Shown: positions 8,032 to 19,400 of the stretch, in pieces | How positions within the stretch are numbered: position 1 is the stretch's first letter | How the letters are laid out: the number at the start of each line of letters is the position of its first letter | IMG/VR virus record: IMGVR_UViG_3300027759_000177 | Location: 1-40,273 of that record | Source of the DNA: a virus | Reading direction: 5' to 3' (one strand) | Length of the DNA: 40,273 bases | Made by a program: the position numbers and the translations under genes | Notes under the pieces: model-generated | Databases searched by the model: none | Told to the model about the DNA's origin: nothing | Seen by the model: the letters and a program-made list of their open reading frames with translations, nothing else

Positions 8032-9626
8032 TGGCAGAACTAACACGCCCGTCAGTCGGAGACGAAGGTAGAAAAGGCGGATTAACCACCGGCATCTATA
8101 TCGCTAGGGTGATCAGTCACCTCGATCCATCATTTATGGGTTCAATAGAAGTTACCTTGCAAAAAGATCAGGCCAACACCGCAGGCAAGGACAGTCAAAC
8201 TTTTATTGTGAAATATGCGTCCCCTTTCTTCGGCTACACACCATTTGAATTCATGGGTAAAAATGACGGCACTAAATCTACCATCGACGGTTTCAGCGAC
8301 ACACAAAAATCATACGGTATGTGGTTTGTACCTCCAGATGTCGGAGTCAATGTGTTGGTGTTGTTTGTCAACGGTGATCCAGCCTCAGGCTATTGGTTTG
8401 CTTGTGTACCGGGAGTAAATATTAATCATATGGTACCGGCTATCGCTAGTAGCACAGTGAACAGTCTAGATGCTGAAGATAAAAAAAGATACGGCAATAC
8501 CGCACTGCCTTTGCCTGTGGCAGAAGTCAACAAACGTATCAATGGCGAAAAACAAGAAATTGATCCAGAAAAATATCCTAGAGTGGTTCATCCTATAGCA
8601 GATAGATTTCTTGAACAGGGATTACTAGAAGATGATGTGAGAGGATTTAACACAAGTTCACCAAGACGTGAAGCTCCTAGTATGGTATTTGGTATCAGCA
8701 CACCCGGACCGCTTGATCGCAGAACAGGTGCTAAAAAACAAAATATAGGCAAGTCAGACAGTCAAGCCGCTGTGCCAGTAAGTAGATTAGGTGGCACACA
8801 ACTAGTAATGGATGATGGCAATGATAGATTCCATAGAGAAAAATCTGCCGCAGAAGGCCCAGTAAAATATATCGATCTATTGGATCCTGCCAACCAGAAA
8901 AAAGGCGATACAGGATCTCCTACTATTCCTGCTAGTGAATACTTTAGAGTAAGGACTAGAACAGGGCATCAAATCTTGATGCACAATTCAGAAGATTTGA
9001 TCTACATTGCCAATGCTCGTGGCACCGCCTGGATAGAACTTACCAGCAACGGTAAAATAGATATCTTTGCAGAAGACAGTATCAGTGTGCATACCCAACA
9101 AGATCTTAACATACGTGCAGCAAGAGATATAAATCTAGAAGCTGGTAGAAACATTAATATGAGAACTGAAACCGGTAAGTGGCATGTAGAAGTGGCCACC
9201 GACATGGAATTCCTAGTCAATGCAGATGCCAAACTCACAGTAGGTGCCAATCTTGACATACTAGTAGGAGCCAAGACTAAAATATCTACTAAAAACGATC
9301 TCGACATAGCAAGTTCAGCAGAAACAAAGATCAGTTCCACAGCAGATATCAGCATCGGTAGCAGTGCAGAAGTCAAGATCAACGGTACTAAAATCAATCT
9401 CAACGGTCCTAATAATGCAGAAACCGCTGTTGCTGCAGACTTTGTCAAACCCTACGATTTGCGTGACAATCCCGCCACAAGTTCAGCCGCGGGCTGGGAC
9501 AAGAAATATCAAGCAGGCATAGTGAAAAGTTTTATGAAACGTATTCCTATGCACGAACCTTGGGTGTTGCACGAACATCGAACACCTGATCTACTCACTC
9601 CAGATAAAACAGATAGGGATACTTAA
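8031..9626 (+). CDS. 5: gp5-type baseplate central spike, without lysozyme domain
   Basis: This 531-residue VgrG/gp5-like protein forms the membrane-piercing spike at the tail tip. Residues 15-140 are an OB-fold domain (GIYIARVISHLDPSFMGSI, then WFVPPDVGVNVLVLFVNGD and YWFACVPG). A linker follows, then from about 305 to 475 a triple-stranded beta-helix with short periodic strands: GKIDIFAEDSISVHTQQDL, NIRAARDINLEAGRNINMR, DISIGSSAEVKINGTKINL. T4 gp5 carries a lysozyme domain between these parts; here the linker (about 140-300) has no lysozyme motif. The C-terminus (FMKRIPMHEPWVLHEHRTP) follows the helix and is a recurring end in marine phage spikes. Start overlaps the hub stop as TAATG. Confidence 0.88.
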   Translation: MAELTRPSVGDEGRKGGLTTGIYIARVISHLDPSFMGSIEVTLQKDQANTAGKDSQTFIVKYASPFFGYTPFEFMGKNDGTKSTIDGFSDTQKSYGMWFVPPDVGVNVLVLFVNGDPASGYWFACVPGVNINHMVPAIASSTVNSLDAEDKKRYGNTALPLPVAEVNKRINGEKQEIDPEKYPRVVHPIADRFLEQGLLEDDVRGFNTSSPRREAPSMVFGISTPGPLDRRTGAKKQNIGKSDSQAAVPVSRLGGTQLVMDDGNDRFHREKSAAEGPVKYIDLLDPANQKKGDTGSPTIPASEYFRVRTRTGHQILMHNSEDLIYIANARGTAWIELTSNGKIDIFAEDSISVHTQQDLNIRAARDINLEAGRNINMRTETGKWHVEVATDMEFLVNADAKLTVGANLDILVGAKTKISTKNDLDIASSAETKISSTADISIGSSAEVKINGTKINLNGPNNAETAVAADFVKPYDLRDNPATSSAAGWDKKYQAGIVKSFMKRIPMHEPWVLHEHRTPDLLTPDKTDRDT

Positions 9627-9628
9627 TC

Positions 9629-10066
9629 ATGGCCACAAGACTATACAATCAACAAACAGCAGCACAGCGTTCTGCTACTGTGACACAGAATCAAGGACAA
9701 TTCACCTATAAAGGATTCAGTTCCAAAGAAGCTAATAAGAACTTTAAACTCTACGACATCAATCTTGTCAAGCAAGACTTGATCAATCATTTCTACATTC
9801 GCAAAGGCGAGAAATTAGAAAATCCAGAATTTGGCACAGTGATCTGGGACATGTTATTTGAACCATTCACACCTGATGTTAAATCTATTATAGCCAAAGA
9901 TGTGGAAACTATCATAAACTATGATCCTAGATTTTCAGTAGTTGAAATCAACATAGACAGCACTGATCAGGGCATGCGTATCCAAGCAGATATAGTGTAC
10001 ATTCCTTTCAACATCAATGAACGAATGACCTTGAACTTTGACAAAAACAGTAATGTAATTAACTAA
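9629..10066 (+). CDS. 25: gp25 baseplate wedge protein
   Basis: This 145-residue protein (132 in T4) belongs to the GPW/gp25 family, the most conserved wedge component of contractile machines, which links the wedge to the first sheath ring. Family signs are the DINLVKQDLINHFYIRKGE stretch, then NPEFGTVIWDMLFEPFTPD at about 70-88, KSIIAKDVETIINYDPR, and the final beta strands ADIVYIPFNINERMTLNF. It lies directly between gp5 and gp6, the usual marine T4-like order. A GATAGGGA lies upstream of the start, 2 bases after the gp5 stop. Confidence 0.92.
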   Translation: MATRLYNQQTAAQRSATVTQNQGQFTYKGFSSKEANKNFKLYDINLVKQDLINHFYIRKGEKLENPEFGTVIWDMLFEPFTPDVKSIIAKDVETIINYDPRFSVVEINIDSTDQGMRIQADIVYIPFNINERMTLNFDKNSNVIN

Positions 10067-10095
10067 GCATATTATTTTTAAGGGTAAATATTGGT

Positions 10096-13000
10096 ATGAC
10101 CACAACCAGCAGACAAAACAATCTCATACTAAATCAAGATTGGACCAGGATATATCAGACGTTTAAAAACGCGGATTTCCGCAGCTACGACTTTGAAAAT
10201 CTGCGCAGGGTTATCATCACATACCTACGTGAAAACTACCCAGAAGATTTCAATGATTACATAGAATCTTCAGAATACATGGCACTGATAGATGCTGTGG
10301 CATTCTTAGGTCAAAGCCTAGCATTTCGTATAGATCTTGCCAGCAGAGAAAATTTTATTGAACTTGCAGAAACCAAAGAAAGTGTGCTGCGTATAGCTCG
10401 CATGCTTAGTTATAATGCTAAACGCACTGTGGCGTCAAGCGGTCTATTAAAATTTACAACTGTTTCTACCACGGATGCCCTCATAGACAGCAACGGAAAA
10501 AATCTAGCGCAACAGTTAATAACTTGGAACGACCCCACAAACGCCAACTGGTTAGAACAGTTTCTCACTGTGTTGAACAGTGCCATGGCAGACAACACAG
10601 AATTTGGCCGCAGCCAAGGCTCTGCTATTATTCAAGGAATTCCTACAGAACAATATAGATTCCGAACAGTTACCACAGACGTACCTTTGTTTTCGTTTAC
10701 CAAGACAGTGGCCAGCAGAGGAATGAGCTTTGAGATAGTTAGCACAGCTTTTAAAAACAGCGAAAACATCTACGAAGAGCCACCTGTGCCCGGCAATCAA
10801 ATGGGATTTATCTATAGAAACGATGGATCCGGTCCAGGCAGTGCCAACACCGGATTCTTTGTGCAGTTTAAACAAGGCTCATTAGAATTAGCAGACTTTG
10901 TAGTAGATGTGCCAACCACTAACGAAAAAATTGCTGTCGATGCAGGTAATATCAATAATGATGATGTATGGTTATTTTCCTTAAACTCACAAGGTGCCCA
11001 ACTTGAAGAATGGACCAAAGTTTCATCGCTGGTAGGCAACAACATTGCCTATAACAGCGTAACGCAAGATATACGCAACATCTATGCTGTCAACACCAAA
11101 GAAGACGATAATATCGATCTTGTGTTTGCAGATGGAATCTATGGAAATTTACCTCAAGGATCTTTTAGAGTATTTTATAGAACCAGTAACGGGCTATCGT
11201 ATACCATATATCCTAACGAATTACGAGGCATCAACATTTCTATTTTGTATAGAAACAAAAATAATGTTGAACACACTCTGACCATCGGTCTGGCGCTACA
11301 AAGCACTGTGGCCAACTCTGCAGCTTCTGAAGACATAGACAACATTCGTGCTAATGCCCCCGCAGTATACTATACTCAGAACAGAATGATCACTGCAGAA
11401 GATTATAATCTAGCGCCATTGTTGGGTTCACAGAATATTGTAAAAATCAAAGCAGTGAATAGGACATCCAGCGGTATCAGCAGAAACTTTGACATCATTG
11501 ACGCCACTGGAAAATACAGCAGTATCAATATATTTGGAGATGACGGATATCTTTACAAACAAGAAGACGAATCGGTGCTGTCATTTAAATTTACCAGCAG
11601 GATAGATATCATTAATTTTATCAGACGCAGCGTAGAACCAGTGTTCACAGATGCTGAAGTTTATAATTTTTATTTTACAAAGTTTGATAAGATATTGTTC
11701 ACAGACGTTAACACGGTATGGCAGTCTGTGACCACAGCTACTAGTACAGGATATTTTAAAAATGTGGTAGACAATTCTCAACTCAAAATTGGCGGCTACT
11801 CTACCAGCAACTTGAAATATGCGTTAGTTAATGCAGCAGTGAAGTTTGTTCCACCTACAGGATTTAAATTTAAAAAAGGTAAACTAGTACCAACGGACGC
11901 AACCGATGCTGACCAGACAGATTACATATGGACAAAAATTGTCAAGATCACCGGCGACGGTACATATGTCAAAGGACTAGGACCGGTCACACTCAGCGAT
12001 CTAGTTCCCACAGGTGCTGTGGCTCAACGCATAGTGCCACGATTTATCAGCGACTTGCCTGTGGCACTTGAAACTGAAATCGTTAATCAAGTGTTTGACA
12101 ATCAAACTTTTGGACTGAGATATGAAATTACTGAATCTCAATGGAAGTTGATCACTGCCAGCAACCTAAATCTAACCAATGATTTTACGTTAGGCAAAGC
12201 CGGAGATACTACCAACACCAACATAGACAGCTCTTGGGTGATCGCTTTGGTCAAACAGCCTGACAGCTATATCGTGAGAATTAGAAAACAGTCGTATATT
12301 TTTGGTAGCGTACAACAGAATAGATTTTATTTTGACAGCAATGAGAAACAGTATAATGATCAAGTAGGCGCAGTGGTTAAAGATCAGATATCAGTGTTGG
12401 GAATTAATACTGGCAAGGATGGTATCACTGAGCTTAAACAAGATGTGCCGTTTGAAATCAGTGATACTATAAAGTTTGATGACGGCTTCGAAAGCACCAA
12501 CGAAATTAAACTAAGTTTTAGAGATGCCGACGACGACGGAGTGGTCGACAATCCTGAATCATTTGAAAATATTGTAGGACTAGATCAAGATTTAAAATTC
12601 TTATTTTTCCTGACTTCAAACGATGTCTACGGAACAGCAATTAAAACACTCATAGACAATTCAAATGATTTAATTTTACCCGTACCAAAAGAATCTGGAA
12701 TAACTTTCAATGATACAGTGACCTATCCTGATCAGCAGTTGATATACTTTTATGACTCTGCTGAAAACATTGTTAAACGAGTAAATCGAACTACTAATAC
12801 CTTGGACATAGCCAACGAATACACAGCAGTTGTTGGTAGAAGAAATCTTAAATTTCAATATACTCACAATGCCAGTGTAGATAGGAGGATAGATCCTTCT
12901 ACCAGCAATATCATTGACATATATTTGTTGATACGAAGCTATGATGAAAGCTACAGAATATATCTCGCAGGCGGCACTGACATCGAACCAGTTGCACCTA

Positions 13001-13485
13001 CCAGCGATGCATTGAGAACAACATTTGGCACAGCATTATCATCGATCAAATCTATCAGCGATGATATCATATATCATCCTGTGAAATACAAAGTGCTGTT
13101 TGGATCTAAAGCAGATCCTAAACTACAAGCAGTGTTTAAGATTGTTAAGAATCAAAATCGCTCGATCAATGACAACGATATCAAAGTAAGAGTAATCACT
13201 GCTATCAATACTTTCTTTGATATCAATAATTGGGACTTTGGCGATAGATTTTATATGGGCGAACTGACCACATATATTTTAAACACAGCGTCTCCGGATC
13301 TTGCCAACATAGTGATAGTACCAAAACAAACCAATCAATCATTTGGCAGTCTTTTTGAAATACAAAGCAGATCGGATGAAATACTGATCAGCGCAGCCAC
13401 AGTAGACGATATAGAAATCGTCTCTGCCATCACCGCATCCGAAATAGGTGCCAGCACCAACTCTATAGTATCAACAACTTATTAA
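10096..13485 (+). CDS. 6: gp6 baseplate wedge protein (long form)
   Basis: This 1129-residue protein is a gp6-type wedge component, whose dimers form the iris ring around the hub. The N-terminal family block is clear at residues 20-115: DFRSYDFENLRRVIITYLR, then YPEDFNDYIESSEYMALID and SLAFRIDLASRENFIELAE. The segment ending about residue 450 (ITAEDYNLAPLLGSQNIVK) is the baseplate J-like core. T4 gp6 is 660 residues; the extra length lies in the beta-rich central and C-terminal parts (about 450-960). The C-terminal domain again looks gp6-like (VKVRVITAINTFFDINNWD, FGDRFYMGELTTYILNT). AAGGG at 10080-10084 is the ribosome site. Confidence 0.9.
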   Translation: MTTTSRQNNLILNQDWTRIYQTFKNADFRSYDFENLRRVIITYLRENYPEDFNDYIESSEYMALIDAVAFLGQSLAFRIDLASRENFIELAETKESVLRIARMLSYNAKRTVASSGLLKFTTVSTTDALIDSNGKNLAQQLITWNDPTNANWLEQFLTVLNSAMADNTEFGRSQGSAIIQGIPTEQYRFRTVTTDVPLFSFTKTVASRGMSFEIVSTAFKNSENIYEEPPVPGNQMGFIYRNDGSGPGSANTGFFVQFKQGSLELADFVVDVPTTNEKIAVDAGNINNDDVWLFSLNSQGAQLEEWTKVSSLVGNNIAYNSVTQDIRNIYAVNTKEDDNIDLVFADGIYGNLPQGSFRVFYRTSNGLSYTIYPNELRGINISILYRNKNNVEHTLTIGLALQSTVANSAASEDIDNIRANAPAVYYTQNRMITAEDYNLAPLLGSQNIVKIKAVNRTSSGISRNFDIIDATGKYSSINIFGDDGYLYKQEDESVLSFKFTSRIDIINFIRRSVEPVFTDAEVYNFYFTKFDKILFTDVNTVWQSVTTATSTGYFKNVVDNSQLKIGGYSTSNLKYALVNAAVKFVPPTGFKFKKGKLVPTDATDADQTDYIWTKIVKITGDGTYVKGLGPVTLSDLVPTGAVAQRIVPRFISDLPVALETEIVNQVFDNQTFGLRYEITESQWKLITASNLNLTNDFTLGKAGDTTNTNIDSSWVIALVKQPDSYIVRIRKQSYIFGSVQQNRFYFDSNEKQYNDQVGAVVKDQISVLGINTGKDGITELKQDVPFEISDTIKFDDGFESTNEIKLSFRDADDDGVVDNPESFENIVGLDQDLKFLFFLTSNDVYGTAIKTLIDNSNDLILPVPKESGITFNDTVTYPDQQLIYFYDSAENIVKRVNRTTNTLDIANEYTAVVGRRNLKFQYTHNASVDRRIDPSTSNIIDIYLLIRSYDESYRIYLAGGTDIEPVAPTSDALRTTFGTALSSIKSISDDIIYHPVKYKVLFGSKADPKLQAVFKIVKNQNRSINDNDIKVRVITAINTFFDINNWDFGDRFYMGELTTYILNTASPDLANIVIVPKQTNQSFGSLFEIQSRSDEILISAATVDDIEIVSAITASEIGASTNSIVSTTY

Positions 13486-13486
13486 T

Positions 13487-16400
13487 ATGGCCGATAAATT
13501 TCCTAACAGTCAACTACCTATACGCAGATCAGTAGAGCTGCTACCAGTAATTTTTCAAACTCCTGCCAACGATAAATTTTTATCTGCGGTAGTCGATCCC
13601 TTAATACAGCCGGGATTGTTAGATAAAGTTGTTGGATATGTTGGTCGTAGATATGGCAAAACCTATAACAGCAACGATGTATATGTTGACACAAACGGCA
13701 CATTGCGCAGCAGTTATCAACTTGAACCTGGAGTGATATTTAAAAATCACGATAAAATAGAAAATTTCTACGACTATATTGATGTTAAAAATCAATTGAA
13801 ATTTTTCGGAAATACCATCGAAAACGATGACAAGATAACCAGCCAAACACATTACACTTGGAATCCTCCTATTGACTGGGACAAGTTTATCAACTATCGA
13901 GAATATTATTGGGAGCCAGCAGGCCCACGAAGTATTAATATCACAGGTCAGAGTGCTAACATTAACAGCACCTATAAGGTAGTATTAGGTACAACTAAAA
14001 ATTCATTTGTATTCACACCAGATGCATACACTAATAATCCCACGCTGACTCTTTATCGAGGACAGACCTATAAATTTAGAGTCAATGCTCCTGCTGAAGG
14101 TTTTGCAATACGCACTAATTTTGACACAGGTAGTTTATTGTTTCAGCCTAACAGAAACTATGTACAAGGCAATCTTGTGGTCTATGATTCAAAACTATGG
14201 CGAGCTGTTAGAGATGTTACTAGTTTTGATGCTAGCTCAATCACTGTAGACAGTGAAGATTGGCAATATGTGGAATCTGCTAGCGAAGGCTCTGCATTGG
14301 ACTACAACAATGGAATCACAAACAACGGCATTGAAAACGGTACCTTGACGTTTGTAGTACCGTACGATGCTCCCGACACGCTATATTATCAAAGTAAAAT
14401 AACTCCGGATGCATTTGGTAGATTTGTCATCGCAGACATAGAAGAAAACACATTTGTTAATGTAGACATAGAGATCATTGGTAAAACCACATATACCAGC
14501 GGCAATGGTATAGAATTCAGCAATGGTATGATTGTTGAATTTTTAGGCAATATATCACCTGCTATCTATGCAAAAGATTCGTGGCTAGTAGAAGGGGTAG
14601 GCACAGCTATAACCTTGACTAGATTTAGTGATCTTGTAGTGCCGGTACTAAGCACAGAAGTCCCTGAAGTATTGTTTGACAACGAAGGCTTTGACACACA
14701 ACCGTTCGATGACGCCACAGAGTATGCTGCATTTAAAGATTATATTACTATTGCTAGAGACAGCGCAGATAATAATCCCTGGAGTAGATACAATCGTTGG
14801 TTCCACAGATCTGTCTTAGAAAAATCATACCAATTAAGAGGACAAGATTTTCCAGCAAATGAAGCTGCTAGAGCCAAACGTCCAATTATAGAATTTCGTG
14901 CAGGACTACAGCTATTCAATCACGGATCTACAGCCAAACAGACTGTAGATTATATAGATACAGCTACCACGGATGTATTTTCTATCATAGAGGGTTCTAA
15001 GGGCTACAACATAGACGGAGAATTTTTGTTTGAAGGTGCAAGAGTATTAGTAGTAGCAGACAAAGACAAATTAGTTAATAATAAAATTTACACAGTTGAA
15101 TTTATCACGCATAACAGCGTTGCTCAAATTCATCTAAGAGAAAGCAATGACACCGAATCGATACTAGGACAGGGGGTGACTGTAAGACGAGGCACAGTCA
15201 ACAAGGGTCTAATGTTTCACTTCAACGGAACTGATTGGGTACCTAGCCAACCCAAGACTGCTGTAAACCAATCGCCAAAGTTTGATGTCTACGATTCTAA
15301 TGAAATCAGTTTCGGAGATCCTGCCACCTATGCAGACACAGAATTTACAGGTTCAAATATATTAAGCTACAAGCCAGGTACCGCGAGAATTGATAAAGAA
15401 CTGGGTTTCAAGATCAGTTATCTCAACATAGATAATATCGGCGACATAGAATTTAATTGGAACTGGGACACTGAAACATTCCGTTACTCTATCGATAAGT
15501 CTCCAGTGCTGAAAAAAATATCCACAGGTTTTTATAGATTTGGATCTGACAGATATGCCAACGGATGGCAGCAACTAAATTCTACCTATATACAACCCAT
15601 AATAGATGATCAAGTGGTAGAAATTGCCACAGACACATTAGTGTTTAACACAGTGTCATGGGAGAGCTTGTCTGGTGATCCCGAAATAAATTTCTATCTT
15701 AACGGTTCGAGATATACCGGCACATGGACAAGAACTCGTGGCACCTTTGTGTTTAGTACCCCATTCGCGGTAAACGATGTTGTAGTAATAAAACTTATTA
15801 CAGACATTGAACCCGATCAGGGCTACTATGAAATGCCGGTTGGTCTAGAAAAAAATCCTTTTAATACACCTATTGAGTCATTTACTCTAGGTCAGGCTGT
15901 GGCTCATATTTCTAGTGCAGTAGAATGGGACAGCGAATACACAGGAAAACTACCAGGATCTAGTAATCTAAGAGATCTTGAAGATTACAGACTGTTGGCC
16001 GGAAGATTTTTAAAACACAGTGGCAATGTACCATTGGCGGTAATGGCCTTGTGTGACAAGACTCATAACATTATAAAATCTATTTCCTATGCTAAAAAAG
16101 AATATACAGATTTTAAAAACAATTTTCTACAAAGAGCCATTGAAATTGATTTCAATGATGAAATAGTTGATTTTGTTGATGATATCATTAACAGTCTTAC
16201 CGCAGTAAAAACAGCAAAAGACGCATTCGCTGATTCAGATATGATAGGTGCAGGTGCGTACACTGCATTGCAGACAGTTGTTGAAGATATCGGAATCAAA
16301 GTATTTTCTTTAACAACACCATTTGATCTAAAAACACCAAGCACTCGAGCTGTGTATGTTTATAAAAACAGTGTGCAATTAATAAACACTCAAGACTATG

Positions 16401-19400
16401 AGTTTGATTCTACATTCAGTTTTGTAAAACTCAAAATTTCGTTAGCAGAGGGTGATACAATTGAAATAAGAGAATATCTCAGCACAGCCACTAATTATAT
16501 TCCTCCAACACCGACATCTATGGGATTGTACAAAAAATACACCCCAACAAAATTTCTTGATGACACATATCAAGAGCCTAGATATGTAATACAAGGGCAC
16601 GATGGTAGTATCACAGCAGCTTACAATGATTTTAGAGACGATCTGTTGTTGGAACTTGAATTACGAATCTATAATAATATCAAGCAAGAATACGATCCTG
16701 CAGTTTTTGACATCGATCAAATACTAGCCGGATATTACGGTGTTGGTGAATATTCTAAGTCTCAGTTAGATGGTATTGTAGTGCAGGATTTTCTCAAGTG
16801 GATTCAAAATACCAACATCAACTATACCTTGAATGAATATTTTGACAGTGAGAACTCATTCACTTACACCTATTCAAATATGTCAGATCCTACCAAGACC
16901 AAAAATATTCCTGGTTGGTGGAGAGGTGTGTATCAGCATTTCTATGACACAGACCGTCCACATCGCTGTCCTTGGGAAATGCTGGGATTTAGCCAGAAGC
17001 CCGATTGGTGGCAAGAAGAATACGGTGCAGCGCCATATACTAGTAACAATTTGATTTTATGGGAAGACCTAGAAGCTGGTATTATCCGACAAGGTGTTCG
17101 AGCTGGAAGACACGATAGATACAAACGTCCCGGATTGATTTCACATATTCCTGTTGATGGCGACGGTAAGTTGCTGAGTCCGTTGGATTCTAATCTTGCG
17201 CAGGATTTTTCGTTGATTAACAATCGCGGACCTTTTGTATTAGGGGATGTGAGTCCAACAGAATACGCTTGGAGATCTAGCTCTGAATGGCCCTATGCAA
17301 TAGTCACCGCTATGTGCTTGATGAAACCATTTGAATATATTCCTGATAACTTTGATAGATCAAGAATTGTAAAAAACAAGTTAGATCAGTATGTAAATTC
17401 TACCACAAACTTATTTGTAACTATTGCAGATATATCACCCTATGTAACAAATTCCACAGCGTCGGGATTGGTAAAGTATCTAACCAGCTATACAAAATCT
17501 CAAGGTTTAGATAAAGACAGTCTACAGGTTAAAATAGAAAAATTAGATGTGGCTCTTAGTTTTAGGATGAGTGGATTTGTTGATCAGCAACAGCAGAAAT
17601 ATCTATTAGATTCTAAAAATCCCGCATCTACTACTTCTGGAATTTTTATTCCTTCAGAAAATTATGACATTATATTCAACGTTAGCAGTCCCGTAACTAC
17701 TGTGAGTTACAGTGGTGTGCGGCTGGAAAAAACCGCAGGAGGCTGGATACTAGCAGGGTACGACGACATTCATCCTTACTTCAATTATCATCAAGCTCAG
17801 GCCAGCAGCAAAGATCCTGTAATCTCTGTAGGCGGCAGCAGCGAAGCATTCACTGACTGGATTGCAGACAAAAACTACAACAACGGTACATTAGTTAGAT
17901 ACCAAAGTAATTTTTATCGTGCCCTAAAAACACATACCAGTGCCGGAGAATTTGATCGTAGTCAATGGCAGAAACTAGGCGATGTACCTAAGATAGGTGC
18001 AATAGAAGCTCAACGTAGACGTGTGTTTAACACACTGTCTGTGAGACAGATAAGCTATGGTACACTATTAACTAGTATACAAGAGGTAGTGGATCTACTA
18101 TTGGGCTATGAGAGCTATCTAAAAACACAGGGAATTATTTTTGATAACTACGATCCTCAAAACGCTACCAGCCAAGATTGGCTTAGTGCTGCTAAAGAGT
18201 TCATGTTCTGGACCAAACACAATTGGGAATCGGGAGCTATTATTGCTCTAAGCCCTTCTGCACAAAAATTAGAGATTTCAGTACCAATAGGAACACCGGA
18301 CAATTTATTAGACGGATTCTATGACTACCAGATCCTTAAGGGAGACGGAACACCGTTGGCCCCGAGATTTTTAAATGTCAATAGAGGCTTTCAAAATCTC
18401 AAAATAGAAACCACTAATACCACCGACGGTATCTACTATGCAAGACTACATTATGTAATAAAAGAACACGTCACTGTATTTGATGATCGCACAGTATTCA
18501 ATGATATTATCTATGACAAGCCTACCGGATATCGTCAAGGTCGTATTAAGATGCAGGCCTTCCGTACAGTAGACTGGGACGGCGACTACACCAGTCCAGG
18601 ATTTATATTTGATAATGTTGATATACAGACCTGGAAACCTTTCAACGATTACAAGTTAGGTGATATCGTATCTTACAAATCTTATGATTGGACCAGCCTT
18701 GTAAATCAATTAGGCACAGAAACATTCAACGATGCCAACTGGTCAAAACTAGATTCAAAACCAGTCAAACAGCTAGTATCGAATTTTGATTATAAGATAA
18801 AACAATTCAGCGATTATTTTGAAACTTCGTCTCAAGGGCTAGACCAAAGTCAACGAGAATTAGCTAGACATGCCATAGGTTACCAACAACGAGATTACCT
18901 GCAGAATCTAGCAGAAGACAGTGTAAGCCAATTTCAACTATATCAAGGATTCATTAGAGAAAAAGGCACTGCAAACAGCGTGACCAAAATCTTTAACAAG
19001 CTCAGCAGATCGGGGTCCGACAGTATTGTACTCAATGAAGAATGGGCCTTTAGATTAGGTCAGGTTGGAGGGGTGGATCAATTTTCAGAAATCGAAATCC
19101 AACTAGAAAAGAATAGATTTAAATTAGATCCACAGCCGCATTTAGTTACCAGCAGCGAAACACTCAACGCCTTAGATCAATATTATAGATTTACCGCCAG
19201 CGATTTCACAATTTCTTCAATTCCCTATACTGTAGATATTTTACCTACCACTGTAGATCTAGAACCAGAATTAACTGCTGGCTATGTTAGTTCAGGACAG
19301 TATCAGCACGTGATCGGCACAATAGATCAACTGACCTCTCTAGATATAACTACGGTCGACGAAAATGATCACATATGGGTAACATTTAACGATGACAGCT

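Noticed and set aside
9002-9448. Minus-strand frame of 148 codons inside the gp5 beta-helix region
   Set aside because: The periodic beta-helix codons avoid stops on the opposite strand. The Leu/Ser/Val-rich translation is a by-product of that periodicity.
10082-10090. GGTAAATA just before gp6 as a late promoter
   Set aside because: It ends only 6 bases before the ATG, so transcription would start inside the gene. The AAGGG overlapping it is better explained as the gp6 ribosome site.
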